Positions 11,719-23,842 of a stretch of 64,000 nt of DNA are shown one piece after another (the stretch's first letter is position 1; every line of letters starts with the position of its first letter). This DNA is from Tragulus kanchil (lineage: Eukaryota; Chordata; Mammalia; Artiodactyla; Tragulidae): NCBI GenBank assembly GCA_022376925.1, contig JAIOJX010000002.1, positions 136,224,831-136,288,830 of the forward strand. The letters are read 5' to 3'. Position numbers and translations under genes: made by a program. The notes below the pieces were generated by a model. It saw nothing but the letters and a program-made list of their open reading frames with translations. It searched no databases and was not told the DNA's origin.

Positions 11719-12426
11719 TTCCCCAGCTCTGGAGAGCCTTGAGGGTGCAGAGGCTGCTTGGCCGGCTTGGGAAAAAAGCCTTCATAATTGTCAACAAGCT
11801 GGCCAGAGCTAGACCCTGACGTCTGATGGAAAGGGTCATGATGGCCGTGCAGGAGGCCAGCCACTGCTGCCCTGAGCCTGCCTGTGATGATGGATGGGAG
11901 GCCCGCCAGGCTGGGGAGGATGGAGACACTTATGTTTCCAGAGGCGGGCATTTTCTCTTAGGGCAAGGGGCTAGTGGAAACAGGGTCAGTACAAATCACT
12001 TTACATTTTCTCTCTTGGTTACTGTTTTTTCTTCTGATGAGACATAACTTTTACTCCCAGAGCATGATAGACAAAGGAAACAGTATTAGAATGACACATT
12101 GCTCTGAAAAAAATTTTTTCCTTGGAATTTTTAATCTTATGGGACATTGACCTTTCTAATAATCTGATGGAAGTTATGGACCCATTCCCCAGGAATAATA
12201 CTCATAGATACAAAATTTTACCTATAATGTCAGTGGATTTATAGTTTCTCTGAAACTGATTCATGGCACTTAAATGAGGGAAATCTAGAAGAAAGAGAAA
12301 GGAAACGGGAAGGGAAAAAAGAAACACAGAAGTAAAGATGGTATCAGAAAGAGATGGGGAGACTTTGGAAATAGATTTGCTGAAGAGTATGTTTTATACT
12401 TTTAAGAGTTCTATAGTATTTATTCT
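11719..12426. other. Unassigned sequence
   Basis: Nothing recognised. Open frames on both strands at 11604-12047 overlap each other and carry no motif. Confidence 0.4.
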
Positions 12427-12525
12427 TTCTTTTTTTAACTGAAGGATGATAGCTTTACAGAATTTTGTTGTTTATTGCTAAACATCAACATGAATCTGCT
12501 GAAGAATGTTAACCAAAGATTGATC
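12427..12525 (-). mobile_element. L1 3' UTR fragment
   Basis: Reverse-strand L1 3' end: T-run, 'gaattttgttgtttattgc', 'catcaacatgaatctgc'. It is the same module as at 45672 and 51553. About 100 bp, 5'-truncated. Confidence 0.5.
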
Positions 12526-13559
12526 TAGTTCCAAATACATTCCCTCTTTACTCTGTACCAATTCTAAATCTTCTCCTAAAAATCAGTCCCCTCCTAAAAA
12601 TCACGGAATTCAGATATCACTGTGGGACACGGCCCCTCCTATAAGACAAGCCTGCTGTCCAGGTGGTCCTAGGAATTGACTCATGGCCCGGGAGGTCGGA
12701 AGACTGTCCTAGGGACAGATCCCACATTCTCTGCCACTTCCAGAGGAGCCTCAGGAGGCCTCTGTTAACCTGCACCTCAGAGCAATGGTTCTGGAATGGC
12801 AAAGCCCATCTCTATACCTTCTTCCCCTAGGGCCCAAATCATTTGGAATTAATAACAGCAACAACAACAACAACAAATCGCTAGCTAACTTTTTGGAATG
12901 CTAACTGAATAAATATATGTAAAGTGTTTAGAACTTTGCCTAGCAAGTAGAAAGCACTATGTTAGCATTAATAATACTAAATAAAATAATTATTTATTAT
13001 TATTAGAAATTATTATCCATAATAATAATTATTATTCTGATGATATGCTAAGCATTGAGCTAAGGATAATGGGCATAAATTTGTTTAATTCTCATGACCA
13101 CATAATTTTCATTATTTATCGTAAGTGTAAGAAGTGCCAGGTGTAGACCACATTCGTCTAAGGGTCAGGCTTGTTGGAAATATCCTTCCTTTTTGACCCC
13201 ATGTAGGACTGTTGTATCAGGAGAAGAGTGACTGTCCCCCTTAGATGATGCTAATGCCTCATCTATTGTTTGTTTATCAGTTCACAATTTACAACACGCT
13301 TTGCCTGTATTGTTAGTTGAATTCTCGTAACATCCCTATGTAGCAACATTTTATCTCCTTATGAAATAGACCCCACTCAGCTTCCATGAATTGTATCTCC
13401 TGAGCATCTTCCTGCATCACTGGCTACTTCTCAGTCTTCTTTTGCTGGTTTCTTCTTCTTCCCCCATAAACCCAAGTGGCCCTTAGAAGGTCTGATGCCT
13501 GGATTACACCTCCAGAGCTTTTGATTTAATTGATTTGGTACTAGGGTCTGGGAAGTAGC
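12526..13559. other. Mostly unassigned, with (CAA)n and AT-rich tracts
   Basis: A (CAA)n tract lies at 12856-12876, and an AT-rich stretch of TTATTA/AATAAT repeats at about 12968-13034. The part from about 13370 onward has the CT-rich character of the L2-like block that follows. No gene seen. Confidence 0.45.
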
Positions 13560-13819
13560 ACATTTAAAATGCCCTTTAGGTAATTTATTGAACAGCCAGA
13601 GTCAAGAAATACCCATCTACAGGCTGAAGTTCTCCCCTTTCAGCCCCTATCCCAGACCTCTCTCTTTGGCTCCAGAGAGTCAACTCTGCATGTTCACTTG
13701 ATTGTCCTTTAGGAACTTAAGTCTTAATATGCCCAGCACTGAAAACCTCATTGCTCAACTTGACTCTGCTTACTCATTTCTTCCACGCTTTTCATCTTAG
13801 CAAATAGCGTCATTGCTTC

Positions 13820-14420
13820 TCCAGCTGCTCAAGCCGAAGACCTGGGAGTTGTCTTTGATCCCCTCCCCTTTCCGTGTCCTCTTTTTTTTTTTTTCAGCCC
13901 ATCAGGAGGTGCTGATGATTTTTGCTCCAAATTCATTCTTAACTCCTGTCTTCTTCTTCTTCTTCTTTTTTTTTTACTCCCTGTCTTCTTGCCTCTGTCT
14001 TAGCTAAAGTCACCACCATTGTCTCTTTCCTGGATTATTTACTATAGTGATCTTTACCCACTTTTCTTGCCTTCACTCTTACTCCTCTCCAAAACATTCT
14101 CTACAGAATGTCTGGAGTGATCGTTCAGTCTTAAGTGAAATCAGGTCATTTCATTTCCCCTCCATTGTTTCCCAATGAATAAATGCCTTATTATGACTTT
14201 TCAAGGTCCTGTGGCACCTTCTCTCTCCAAATGCCCTTCAGTCCATTCTCCCATCTTACTCATTTTGCTACAGCTGCAATGGACTTTTTCTAGTTCTTGG
14301 AACACTTTCAGATGCATTCCATCATATCAGAACACTTGTTATTTCTTTTGCATTGATCATTCCTGCTTCAGTCTTTATAGACTCCTTACCCTTCATGTCT
14401 CAGCACATCAAATATAATTG
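13820..14420 (+). mobile_element. L2-like LINE fossil
   Basis: Degenerate match, in order, to an ancient LINE (L2) 3' region: 'gacctgggagttgtctttga', 'aaagtcaccaccattgtctc', 'ctggattatttactatag', 'gtctggagtgatcgttcagt', 'ctccattgtttcccaatgaa', 'caaggtcctgtggcacc'. Frame-broken and very old. Repeated at 14899-15499. Confidence 0.5.
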
Positions 14421-14439
14421 TGCCAGAGAGGAGCAATTG

Positions 14440-14606
14440 ATTTAGTTTTGTATTTTTAATTTTGCTTTCCATGTGTCGATTGTTAGTATATAGAAGCAGA
14501 ACTGATTTTTGTATGTTTGTCTTATATCCTATCACCTTGTTGAACTCATTTATTCTGGTTGTAATTTGTAGGTTCCTTGGAAATTTCTATGCAGCGTACC
14601 ACTTTA
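14440..14606 (-). mobile_element. L1 ORF2 fossil, cut by junction
   Basis: Reverse-strand remnant of L1 ORF2 (reverse transcriptase region): 'gttgaactcatttattctgg', 'gtaggttccttggaaatttct'. It is cut at the end of duplication copy 1. Confidence 0.6.
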
Positions 14607-14898
14607 GGTACCCAGACTTCTCTTTTTTCTATTGGAAGACATTTAAAATGCCCTTTAGGTAATTTATTGAACAGCCAGAGTCAAGAAATACCCATCTACA
14701 GGCTGAAGTTCTCCCCTTTCAGCCCCTATCCCAGACCTCTCTCTTTGGCTCCAGAGAGTCAACTCTGCATGTTCACTTGATTGTCCTTTAGGAACTTAAG
14801 TCTTAATATGCCCAGCACTGAAAACCTCATTGCTCAACTTGACTCTGCTTACTCATTTCTTCCACGCTTTTCATCTTAGCAAATAGCGTCATTGCTTC

Positions 14899-15499
14899 TC
14901 CAGCTGCTCAAGCCGAAGACCTGGGAGTTGTCTTTGATCCCCTCCCCTTTCCGTGTCCTCTTTTTTTTTTTTTCAGCCCATCAGGAGGTGCTGATGATTT
15001 TTGCTCCAAATTCATTCTTAACTCCTGTCTTCTTCTTCTTCTTCTTTTTTTTTTACTCCCTGTCTTCTTGCCTCTGTCTTAGCTAAAGTCACCACCATTG
15101 TCTCTTTCCTGGATTATTTACTATAGTGATCTTTACCCACTTTTCTTGCCTTCACTCTTACTCCTCTCCAAAACATTCTCTACAGAATGTCTGGAGTGAT
15201 CGTTCAGTCTTAAGTGAAATCAGGTCATTTCATTTCCCCTCCATTGTTTCCCAATGAATAAATGCCTTATTATGACTTTTCAAGGTCCTGTGGCACCTTC
15301 TCTCTCCAAATGCCCTTCAGTCCATTCTCCCATCTTACTCATTTTGCTACAGCTGCAATGGACTTTTTCTAGTTCTTGGAACACTTTCAGATGCATTCCA
15401 TCATATCAGAACACTTGTTATTTCTTTTGCATTGATCATTCCTGCTTCAGTCTTTATAGACTCCTTACCCTTCATGTCTCAGCACATCAAATATAATTG
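14899..15499 (+). mobile_element. L2-like fossil, duplicate copy
   Basis: Second copy of 13820-14420 through duplication 5. Confidence 0.5.
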
Positions 15500-15518
15500 T
15501 GCCAGAGAGGAGCAATTG

Positions 15519-15840
15519 ATTTAGTTTTGTATTTTTAATTTTGCTTTCCATGTGTCGATTGTTAGTATATAGAAGCAGAACTGATTTTTGTATGTTTGTC
15601 TTATATCCTATCACCTTGTTGAACTCATTTATTCTGGTTGTAATTTGTAGGTTCCTTGGAAATTTCTATGCAGCGTACCACTTTACTTCTGTTTGTGACC
15701 AGCATGCTTTTATCTTTCTTTTCTTTCTCCTCTCCTTTTTTTCTTATCTTATTGCACTGGCTAGAACTTCCAGCACTGTGCTACATAGCAGTGATAGGAG
15801 TGTATATTCTGGCTTTGTTTATGACTGTCTCGCCTTTTTA
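15519..15840 (-). mobile_element. L1 ORF2 fossil
   Basis: Longer version of the fragment at 14440, continuing with 'cttctgtttgtgaccagcat' and 'ggctagaacttccagcactg', which is the known L1 ORF2 antisense landmark. The plus-strand open frame over it is meaningless. Confidence 0.65.
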
Positions 15841-15866
15841 AACACAAACTTGTAGGATGCCATGGA

Positions 15867-15992
15867 GAGACAAAGAAATGGCAACTCACTCCAGTATTCT
15901 TGGCTGGAAAATTATATGGGCAGAGGAGCCTGGAGGGCTACCGTTCATGGGGTCACAAAGAGTCAGGCATGACTGAGTGACTTAGCACACAT
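15867..15992 (+). mobile_element. Bov-A piece, 5'-truncated
   Basis: Plus-strand BovA 3' half: 'aaatggcaactcactccagt', 'gggcagaggagcctggaggg', 'catgactgagtgactt'. The tRNA head is missing. Confidence 0.8.
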
Positions 15993-16137
15993 GGAGAGGC
16001 AGAGCACGAGCATTAATCACACCCATAGTCATACAGATCCTACACACTCTCTGTGTGATCTAAGAAAATGCCATTGTCTCTGCCTGTGTTTCCTCATCTC
16101 CAATGCTGAGATAATAATTTCTGTGCCTTGACTTTGA

Positions 16138-16366
16138 CAGAGAGCAGGCAAAGTCCAGAGGCTAAGAGCTGGGTTACCTGGGCTCATATTCTAGCACAAC
16201 CACTCTCAATTGTGTGACCTCAGGCAAAGTTTCCATCCTCTGTGCCTCTATTTCCTTTTCCGTTAAATGGGCAACATAAGATTAACCACTTCATCAAGTT
16301 GTTGCAGAGATTAAATGAGTCGATAAATGTAAGGTGCTTAATATCTGGCAGTAGGCACTAGAGAAG
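16138..16366 (+). mobile_element. MIR SINE
   Basis: Typical MIR order: 'gagctgggttacctgggctc', 'tgtgtgacctcaggcaaagt', 'tgcctctatttcc...aaatgggcaac', 'ttgcagagattaaatgag', 'aaggtgctta'. Ancient and well preserved, about 230 bp. Confidence 0.8.
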
Positions 16367-16370
16367 GGTT

Positions 16371-16583
16371 TGCTGTTTGGTTCAGCTGGTGAAGAATCTG
16401 CCTGGTAATGCAGGAGATGTGGGTTCAATCCCTGGGTTGGGAAGATCCCCTGGAGAAGGATGTGGCAACCCACTCCACTATTCTTGCCTGGGAAATCCCA
16501 TGGACAGAGGAGCCTGGCGGGCTACAGTGCATAGGAATCACAAAAGAGTCAGACACGACTTACAAACTAAACAACAGCGATAA
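16371..16583 (+). mobile_element. Bov-tA SINE
   Basis: Plus-strand Bov-tA with head ('tgaagaatctgcctgg', 'gggttcaatccctgggttgg'), 'agatcccctggagaagga', 'ccatggacagaggagcctgg', and the end 'gagtcagacacgac'. Confidence 0.85.
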
Positions 16584-16900
16584 TAACTTAGCACAGAGCA
16601 GATCATTGGTGAAACTTTTCCTGACGCTAAGTCCCATGCTCACTAAAAATAGATAGCACAAAGAGCTTGTGATGAGAAGCAACAATGTCTGTTCCAGCCT
16701 CCTTCCCTGTTCTCTGGAGGCAACCATTTGTAACTATTACAGTTGTTTCTCAACGGGTAAGTCCCTTTACTATTTCTTGATGTATCAACTTCAGGTATTA
16801 TTTATTTGCATCCTGACATAGTAGTTGAGGATTTAGCTCTCTCATACTCCCTCTCTCCCATCCTTTTACTATAGTGATGTTACTGTTCATATAGTTTAAG
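16584..16900. other. Unassigned sequence
   Basis: Nothing recognised. Confidence 0.4.
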
Positions 16901-16914
16901 CTTGAGCAAGACGG

Positions 16915-17098
16915 AGATTGGGGTGCTGGGCTTACACAGTCAAGAGTCCAGATGTCCCTTTAGAGCTGACCTTGTGTGTCCATGGTTCTGCAGCTGTGAG
17001 TTCAACCAGCCATGGGTTGTGAAGTACTGTGGTGCATATTTATTGAAAAAAATCAGACCTACGCAGTTCAGACTGTGTTGTTCAAGGCTAAACTGTAA
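16915..17098 (+). mobile_element. Possible DNA-transposon fossil
   Basis: 'ggttctgcagctgtgagttcaacc' region near 16984 and the end 'gttgttcaaggctaaactgt' near 17078 resemble an ancient Tigger/MER-type element. Only a partial match from memory. Confidence 0.3.
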
Positions 17099-18136
17099 TC
17101 ATATCAATACTGGTGAGCAATAAGAGCTATCGGTCACCAAAGGGACAAAAGGTATACAATGACTATATTTCTTTTCTTGAAAAATTTCTCATTGCCCTTT
17201 GTTTTTTCCCCTTTTTATTTGGACTACTTGCCTTTCTCGCATAGTTTTTTTAAGTGCCCTGTCCTATCAGGTACTCTGTCAAATTCATTTATTTTTCCTG
17301 GAGACTTCCAAGTCTTATACTGTTTTCTGTTACACAGCTGTCATGACAGTAACAAAGAAATTTGTCTTTTTCCCTTTCAATTCCAGCCTAATACCAGCCT
17401 CGCTCCTCTATTGGCAATCACCGCTTGCCTATGTTTCTCTTCCTTCCTTGTCTGTCCATGCTTTTGATAGGTTCACCTCTTCTTCCCAGTTGTGCTCTTT
17501 CTTGGTCCGTTCCTTTGGCCTTTCAGCAGTCCACTCATAGTTGTAGTATTATTACTCTGTCAGCCAACCTTTTGGCTCATTATAAATTAGCATTCTGAAG
17601 TGTTCTCATTTGCATAGGGCACCCCCAAAGAAAACTTGATCCACCGCTAAAAGGGCAGATGTTCTAATGCTTATGTGATTGAGGCAAAGCCCTTGCAGGG
17701 AATAGCAAGGTAAGGGCAGCTGATTATAATGAAAGGCTTAAGTAAGGCAAAAATGCTTCAGGCATGACAAGAACACAGACCGAAAGAATTGATGATCTGT
17801 TCCAGCAGAAAAATATCCATCAAAAGAAAAAAGCTTTCTAAAGGAGTGCCTGGCCAAGGTGTGGGCCTTAGAGAAGCTGGATCTATATTTTAGGAGAGAG
17901 CAGCCCACTTTGTTGACAGGTCATAAGTCAAGAAACACGTTTAATAATGAATTCATGAGAAAAGCCCTGTTTTAACACCAGGCTATAAAGTTGGCTCTGG
18001 CAGAGTGGAACTTAGGAAGGTTTCTGGACATATTATTGGTTAATATCAGATGTTGAACTTAAAAGACTACATCCTAAGATTTATGGCTCAGTGTCTAAGC
18101 ATTGTGACCCTGGACCTACTCCAGAACCCCATGTAT
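17099..18136. other. Unassigned sequence
   Basis: CT-rich unique-looking DNA to about 17560 with overlapping hydrophobic open frames (17159-17540), then ordinary sequence. No domain, signal or splice structure is convincing. Confidence 0.4.
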
Positions 18137-18254
18137 GTGGCACACAAGCTTAGTTGCTCTGCGGTATGTGGGATCCTTGTGAGTTAGGGATCAAACCTGT
18201 GTCTCCTGCATTGCCAGGTGAACTCTTTAACACTGAGCTACTAGGGAAGCCCCC
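18137..18254 (-). mobile_element. CHR-2-like SINE, truncated
   Basis: Reverse-strand head half only: 'agttgctctgcggtatgtgg', 'gggatcaaacctgtgtctcc', 'gagctactagggaagcccc'. Confidence 0.7.
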
Positions 18255-18813
18255 AGTTTCTAATTGTCCTACTAGGACTCAGGAGAAGGATCAGTTTCAA
18301 AACCCAAATTCATACCCACATGGGACTCGGCGTCTGTGGCTTGAGCCCTTAGAGCATTTCTGAGATCAATGGTCCTTACAGGAGACTGTCTTCAAATTTC
18401 ACAAGAAACTTCTAATGACCCACTTTCATTTATTGGTGAGAAGAGATTATTTTGCTTCCTAATTTCCTAAACAGTGTTAACTGCCTATAGCATCCTGCTC
18501 ATTTTGCCTTCTTTGAGCCTTTTTCCCAGGAAGGAAAACATTTGATTCCTAAATAATCAAGTTTTGTTTTTGAACAGCTTGGCCCAAGTTGGATAAGAGC
18601 TAACCTTCATATTAGCTTTCTTCTTCTAACTTCTCCATGTCCACTCTACCTATAGGTGCCTGGCATTGCAACTTAGGCTCTATCTGTAGCTGTTTATTAT
18701 CTTGCTGCTCTGATAATAGATATACTAAAGGACACATTCACATTTTTTACAGCTTTCTAAAGTATACCCTAAACATATTTAGCAAGTTATACAATTCCTC
18801 CCAATAAAGATCT
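18255..18813. other. Unassigned sequence
   Basis: Nothing recognised. Confidence 0.4.
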
Positions 18814-18998
18814 GGAAAGTTCAAAAATGGTAAAGCATCCTCCTACAATGCAGGAGACCCAGGTTTGATCCCTGGGTCAGGAAGATCCCCTGGAGAAGGA
18901 AATGGCTACTCACTCCAGTATTCTTGCCTGGAGAATCCTATGGACTACAGTCCATATTGTTGCAAAGAGTAGGACCTGACTGAAGTGACTTTGGCTCT
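18814..18998 (+). mobile_element. Bov-tA SINE
   Basis: Plus strand: 'aatgcaggagacccaggttt', 'agatcccctggagaaggaaa', 'ccagtattcttgcctggaga', ending near 'ctgactgaagtgactt'. A short deletion removes the usual 'agaggagcctggcgggc' part. Confidence 0.8.
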
Positions 18999-19514
18999 CA
19001 CAACTAAGTTATAGACCAGCCTTGGCTTATGCCAACAATACTTACTGTCTAGATGTTAAAAATCAGTAACATATTCCTTGATCAAGTCAGCTAAAATTGT
19101 TTTTGTGGAGAGACCTAGTTCAGAGAGATTGCTACCATCTGGAATCTGTCAGCTTCCTCTCTGTATATTTGATTCTGGAGCAATCAGAGAGTCTTCACCT
19201 GCTAGGGGAGTCCAATTCATGTTTGTTCATGACTTTCGTTCAGCTGAGAAACTTCCATCATGAATTTTCCCACTCTCTTTGCTAGGGAAAGGAGGTTGCA
19301 AAAATTGGCTTTACCAAATTCCCAGGAAATATGCATTTACAGTGCCTCATGAAGAGGTGTCTGTGATTGAATAATGATGCTTGAGTTCTTGACTGCAGTC
19401 TGTAGGGGATGCCTCATTCATTTGCCACCTGAAAAGCTGCAATTGATAGAATTGCTAACAGTGTTTCTCTGTTAAGAGTCATTCATTCATTTCTTTCCTC
19501 TCAATGGCTGTGTG
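18999..19514. other. Unassigned sequence
   Basis: Nothing recognised. Confidence 0.4.
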
Positions 19515-19746
19515 GCCCCCTGATGCGAAAAGCTGACTCATTGGAGAAAACTCTGATTCTGGGAAAGATTGAAGGCAGGAGGAAAAGCGGGCAACAGAGG
19601 ATGAGATGGTTGGATGGCATCAATGACTCAATGGACGTGAGTTTGAGCAAACTCTGAGAGATTGTGAAGGACAGGGAAGCCTGGTGTGCTGCAGTCCAGG
19701 GGGTCTCAAAGAGTAGGACATGACTTAGTGACTGAACAACAACAAA
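19515..19746 (+). mobile_element. BovB (RTE) 3' end
   Basis: Plus-strand BovB 3' region: 'ctgatgcgaaaagctgactc', 'gggaaagattgaaggcagga', 'gaggatgagatggttggatg', 'gtgctgcagtccaggggg', 'tgacttagtgactgaac'. Non-coding remnant of the horizontally acquired RTE LINE. Confidence 0.8.
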
Positions 19747-21002
19747 TGGCCATTTGCATGAGCTTGTTCTGCCTGTTTGAGTGAACTTGCTTGCCAAAAA
19801 AGACAACTCACAAATTTTGATGTTTAAGACCAACTGATCTCAGGTGGACTCTGGTATGCCAGGAAAGGTTGGACGGTCAACTTGCTAAAAACAGAAGGCT
19901 CTGATTTGCAGGGTCTGCCAGTTTCCCTGGTGTAAGTTCTGCAGTGGCTGATGTCAAGCTCAAGGTGACATCTCTGGAGGTGGGTCAGGCGAGGAGTGTG
20001 TGCAATGGCCCTCAGGAGTCCTATGAGTCCTCTGAGTCAGCTGTGAATGCGCTATACCCAAATCTCTGCCCCTCTCCCTGCTGATTTCTTTTCTTTTTCT
20101 TCTTTCTGTTTCACTGATTTCTTTACCTCTTAGCATTTTCTTCCTTCCCTCTTCCTTGTCCCTGGTTTGAGCTCTTCACCTCATCTGCAGCTCTAACTTC
20201 ACTTTTCACCTCTGGTCCTTTGGATTTATTGTATGTGATCTCATTCCAGCTCTTGGGTCTCCACTCTACCCTTCTCAACTGCTGCTTTGGCACATGGCAT
20301 CCAAATGATTGGGTCAAGACCAAACAGCTGGTAAAGTGGCAAAGCTGAGACCTGAGCCACACAGTCTGTTTTAATCCAGAGCCTATGACTATCACCAGAG
20401 GGCTAAAATCTGAGGGAGGTTACAAATGCTCCCAAGTAAGGGAAGAAAATAAGAGCCTCAAAGGGTCCAGGAGAGCTTTGCTGAAAAAAAAAAGTCATTT
20501 CAGGTTACTGAAATAAATGTTTAAGGAAAATAAAAAGCTTGCATGGAGGCACAGAGGAAGCAACTGTAGGTTGGGCGGTGAGTTTGAAGAGTATTATTTA
20601 AGCTGTGGTGAGCAGGTTGACTTGATCAGAATTATTTGGTGTTTTTTTTTTAATGCTGATTTCTGGATGCCCTCCACACCTTCTGAGTATGACTCTCTGG
20701 GGCTTGGGACCTCTGGATCTATTTTTAACAAGCTCTCCTGGAGTTTTTGATGTGCTTTTTAGTTTGAAAACCAAATGCAGCCATTAAGTGGAACCAGCAG
20801 TATGGATAGGGGTAGTTTCTTGACAGTTTAGTCTTGTTTTCTGATGTCTATTCACATCTATTTTGTAGCCCTGAGAGAGATCCCAGGGAAGCTGCAGGGC
20901 TTTCCTGGTCATTATTAGTTAGTCCGTTCCCCTCAAGCCATGAAAAAGTCTTATTTTAGCATATCCTATATAATGTGTCAGATTCCATTGAAAGATTTTA
21001 CT
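19747..21002. other. Unassigned sequence
   Basis: About 1.25 kb with no recognised element. A T-run lies near 20643. The open frames at 20123-20395 (-) and 20517-20750 (+) have no motif. Confidence 0.4.
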
Positions 21003-23277
21003 TTGAAATTTTATTATTTATTATATTTGTTTATTAAAAATTTCATTTAAAGCCTTTTGAAAGTCAGGTGACAGCTTCTGTCCTCCTTCCAGGGTAGGTG
21101 CGTAAACTGCCTTCAGATTTCCCAGAACTGTGTTGGAGGGATGGAGAGCGTACCAGGGTTAGAGAAATTCTTATTTTTGCTCTAGTGTTACATTCTAGAG
21201 AAAAAACCCATTTTGATTTTCTAGGTCCCCAAATTGGTCTTCACGTGTCCTGCTACTGTGTCCTTCATTTGTGTGGCTATTCAGCTTCTATGCTGGGTTA
21301 TTAATTTGGCTTCTGTGATTTAAATGTCAAGAATTCTGCTTATTTTTATTGTTGGCAGTCTAATTTTGATTTAATACTGTGATATCTACTCACCTATCCC
21401 AGGGTATTAGCTATACTTGTTTTAGAATTCTCTTCTGATTCTCGTGTTGACTCTACTTCATCTGGAGTTAGTTCCTCTGGTTATTCAGCTTCATAGCTCT
21501 CTTTCATGGTATTTGTTCTCACTTTTGGTTGGGTTCCATTAGCACAACTGGAAATCACTGTGGCTTAGGCAGTGAGCATGGATTGTGATTAAAGGACCTT
21601 TTGTGTGGGGTGGGTTTTTATTTAAGGAATTCAGAAAGTGTTTACATTCTGAGCATGTGGACTCCTTGTCTATTGGGCCAATTGGAAGGAACTTGGGATG
21701 CTGATCTGCTTCTCCCTCAAACCCCAGTTCTTCCTCATGGAATTCTCATATGGCAGATCCCTATTATATTAAAAGGATTTTTCTTTTAGCAGGACAATCA
21801 GTAATGCATGGATGATTTGATAGTAGATTATATAAATGACCATAAATATTAGGCTAACAGATCAAAGGAGGAAAATTATTTAATTTAGATAATTGCCAAA
21901 TGGATATGTAATACATTTGAAAATCCAAAGCTGACTTTTAAATATTTGGTTATGTAACAATAAAGAAATGTGTACTGGGCTTCCCTGGTGGTCCAGTGGG
22001 TAAGGACACCACCTTACAGTGCAAGGGGCACTGGTTCGATCCCTGGCCTGGGAAGATCCCACATGCTGCGGAGCGGCTGGACTGATGTGCCCAATTACTG
22101 GATGTACAACAGAGGCCACCACGAAAAGTTAGTTATTTAAATTGAAATTTTATTAATTTATTTTTATTTGTTTATTAAAAATTTCATTTAAAGCCTTTTG
22201 AAAGTCAGGTGACAGCTTCTGTCCTCCTTCCAGGGTAGGTGCGTAAACTGCCTTCAGATTTCCCAGAACTGTGTTGGAGGGATGGAGAGCGTACCAGGGT
22301 TAGAGAAATTCTTATTTTGCTCTAGTGTTACATTCTAGAGAAAAAACCCATTTTGATTTTCTAGGTCCCCAAATTGGTCTTCACGTGTCCTGCTACTGTG
22401 TCCTTCATTTGTGTGGCTATTCAGCTTCTATGCTGGGTTATTAATTTGGCTTCTGTGATTTAAATGTCAAGAATTCTGCTTATTTTTATTGTTGGCAGTC
22501 TAATTTTGATTTAATACTGTGATATCTACTCACCTATCCCAGGGTATTAGCTATACTTGTTTTAGAATTCTCTTCTGATTCTCGTGTTGACTCTACTTCA
22601 TCTGGAGTTAGTTCCTCTGGTTATTCAGCTTCATAGCTCTCTTTCATGGTATTTGTTCTCACTTTTGGTTGGGTTCCATTAGCACAACTGGAAATCACTG
22701 TGGCTTAGGCAGTGAGCATGGATTGTGATTAAAGGACCTTTTGTGTGGGGTGGGTTTTTATTTAAGGAATTCAGAAAGTGTTTACATTCTGAGCATGTGG
22801 ACTCCTTGTCTATTGGGCCAATTGGAAGGAACTTGGGATGCTGATCTGCTTCTCCCTCAAACCCCAGTTCTTCCTCATGGAATTCTCATATGGCAGATCC
22901 CCTATTATATTAAAAGGATTTTTCTTTTAGCAGGACAATCAGTAATGCATGGATGATTTGATAGTAGATTATATAAATGACCATAAATATTAGGCTAACA
23001 GATCAAAGGAGGAAAATTATTTAATTTAGATAATTGCCAAATGGATATGTAATACATTTGAAAATCCAAAGCTGACTTTTAAATATTTGGTTATGTAACA
23101 ATAAAGAAATGTGTACTGGGCTTCCCTGGTGGTCCAGTGGGTAAGGACACCACCTTACAGTGCAAGGGGCACTGGTTCGATCCCTGGCCTGGGAAGATCC
23201 CACATGCTGCGGAGCGGCTGGACTGATGTGCCCAATTACTGAGCCCGAGCTCTGTGACAACAGAGGCCACCACGATG
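21003..23277. repeat. Tandem ~1.1 kb duplication 6 (first of a chain)
   Basis: Bases 21003-~22121 correspond to 22144-23277 (offset about 1140). Copy 1 ends inside a novel SINE. It loses about a dozen bases after 'caattactg' and then becomes noise before copy 2 begins. Homopolymer changes occur at 21174/22315 and 21760/22900. Confidence 0.9.
21977..22123 (+). mobile_element. Novel SINE, cut by junction
   Basis: Head and part of the body of the element seen whole at 23118. It is truncated because duplication copy 1 stops here. Confidence 0.75.
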
Positions 23278-23396
23278 GGAGGCCCACACAGACCAAAGAA
23301 CAAAGTTGAATGAAAATAGATAAATGAAAAGACCAAGAGAAGTGGCCCGCCTGCCCCCCTCCCTCCACAGCCCTCTTCCCCTGCGCCCCCCCCAAA
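23118..23396 (+). mobile_element. Novel tRNA-Glu SINE, GC-rich-tail form, with TSD
   Basis: Plus strand. The head 'gggcttccctggtggtccag' holds the A box and 'ggttcgatccctggcctggg' the B box. The body runs through 'caacagaggccaccacgatg', 'tgaaaatagataaatg' and 'gaagtggcccgcctgcc'. A 14-bp target-site duplication flanks it: 'aagaaatgtgtact' at 23104-23117 and 'aagaaacgtgtact' at 23397-23410, one mismatch. This defines the true ends of the element at about 280 bp. Confidence 0.85.
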
Positions 23397-23481
23397 AAGA
23401 AACGTGTACTTAATATGATAAAATATGTAAAATTGACACATATACTTAAAGCCAAAAAATAGCCAGTCTTCACTTAATAAT

Positions 23482-23842
23482 GAAATAGTGTTGGAGAAGA
23501 CTCTTGAGAGTCCCTTGGACTGCAAGGAGATCAAATCAGTCACTCCTAAAGGAAATCAACCCTGAATACTCATTGGAAGAACTGATGCTGAACCTGATGC
23601 TCCAATACTTTGGCCACCTGATGCAAAGAAATGACTCATTGGAAGAGACCCTGAAGCTGTGAAAAATAGAAGGCAGAAGGAGAAGTGGACGACAGGACGA
23701 GATAGTTGGATGGATTCACTGACTCATTGGGTCCGAGTTTGAGCAAGCTCTGGGAGATGGTGAAGGACAGGGAAGCCTGGTATGCTGCAGTCCATGGAGT
23801 CACAAAGAGTTAGACATAACTGAGCAATTGAACTGAACTGAA
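23482..23842 (+). mobile_element. BovB (RTE) 3' end
   Basis: Plus strand, longer 3' piece: 'gtgttggagaagactcttga', 'tggactgcaaggagatcaaa', 'gaactgatgctgaacctgat', 'gccacctgatgcaaagaaat', and the characteristic end 'gaactgaactgaa'. Frames are broken. Confidence 0.85.

Larger units (their letters stand above)
13560..15685. repeat. Tandem ~1.05 kb duplication 5
   Basis: Bases 13560-14606 recur at 14639-15685 (offset 1079), apparently identical. A 32-base filler lies between. Copy 1 is cut inside an L1 ORF2 fossil that runs on only in copy 2. Confidence 0.9.

Noticed and set aside
12968..13034. Replication origin or scaffold attachment site in the AT-rich stretch
   Set aside because: AT richness alone is not evidence, and simple TTA repeats explain it.
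14440..15840. An active L1 with coding ORF2
   Set aside because: Only a few hundred bases of antisense, frame-broken ORF2 remain; no ORF1, no 5' UTR.
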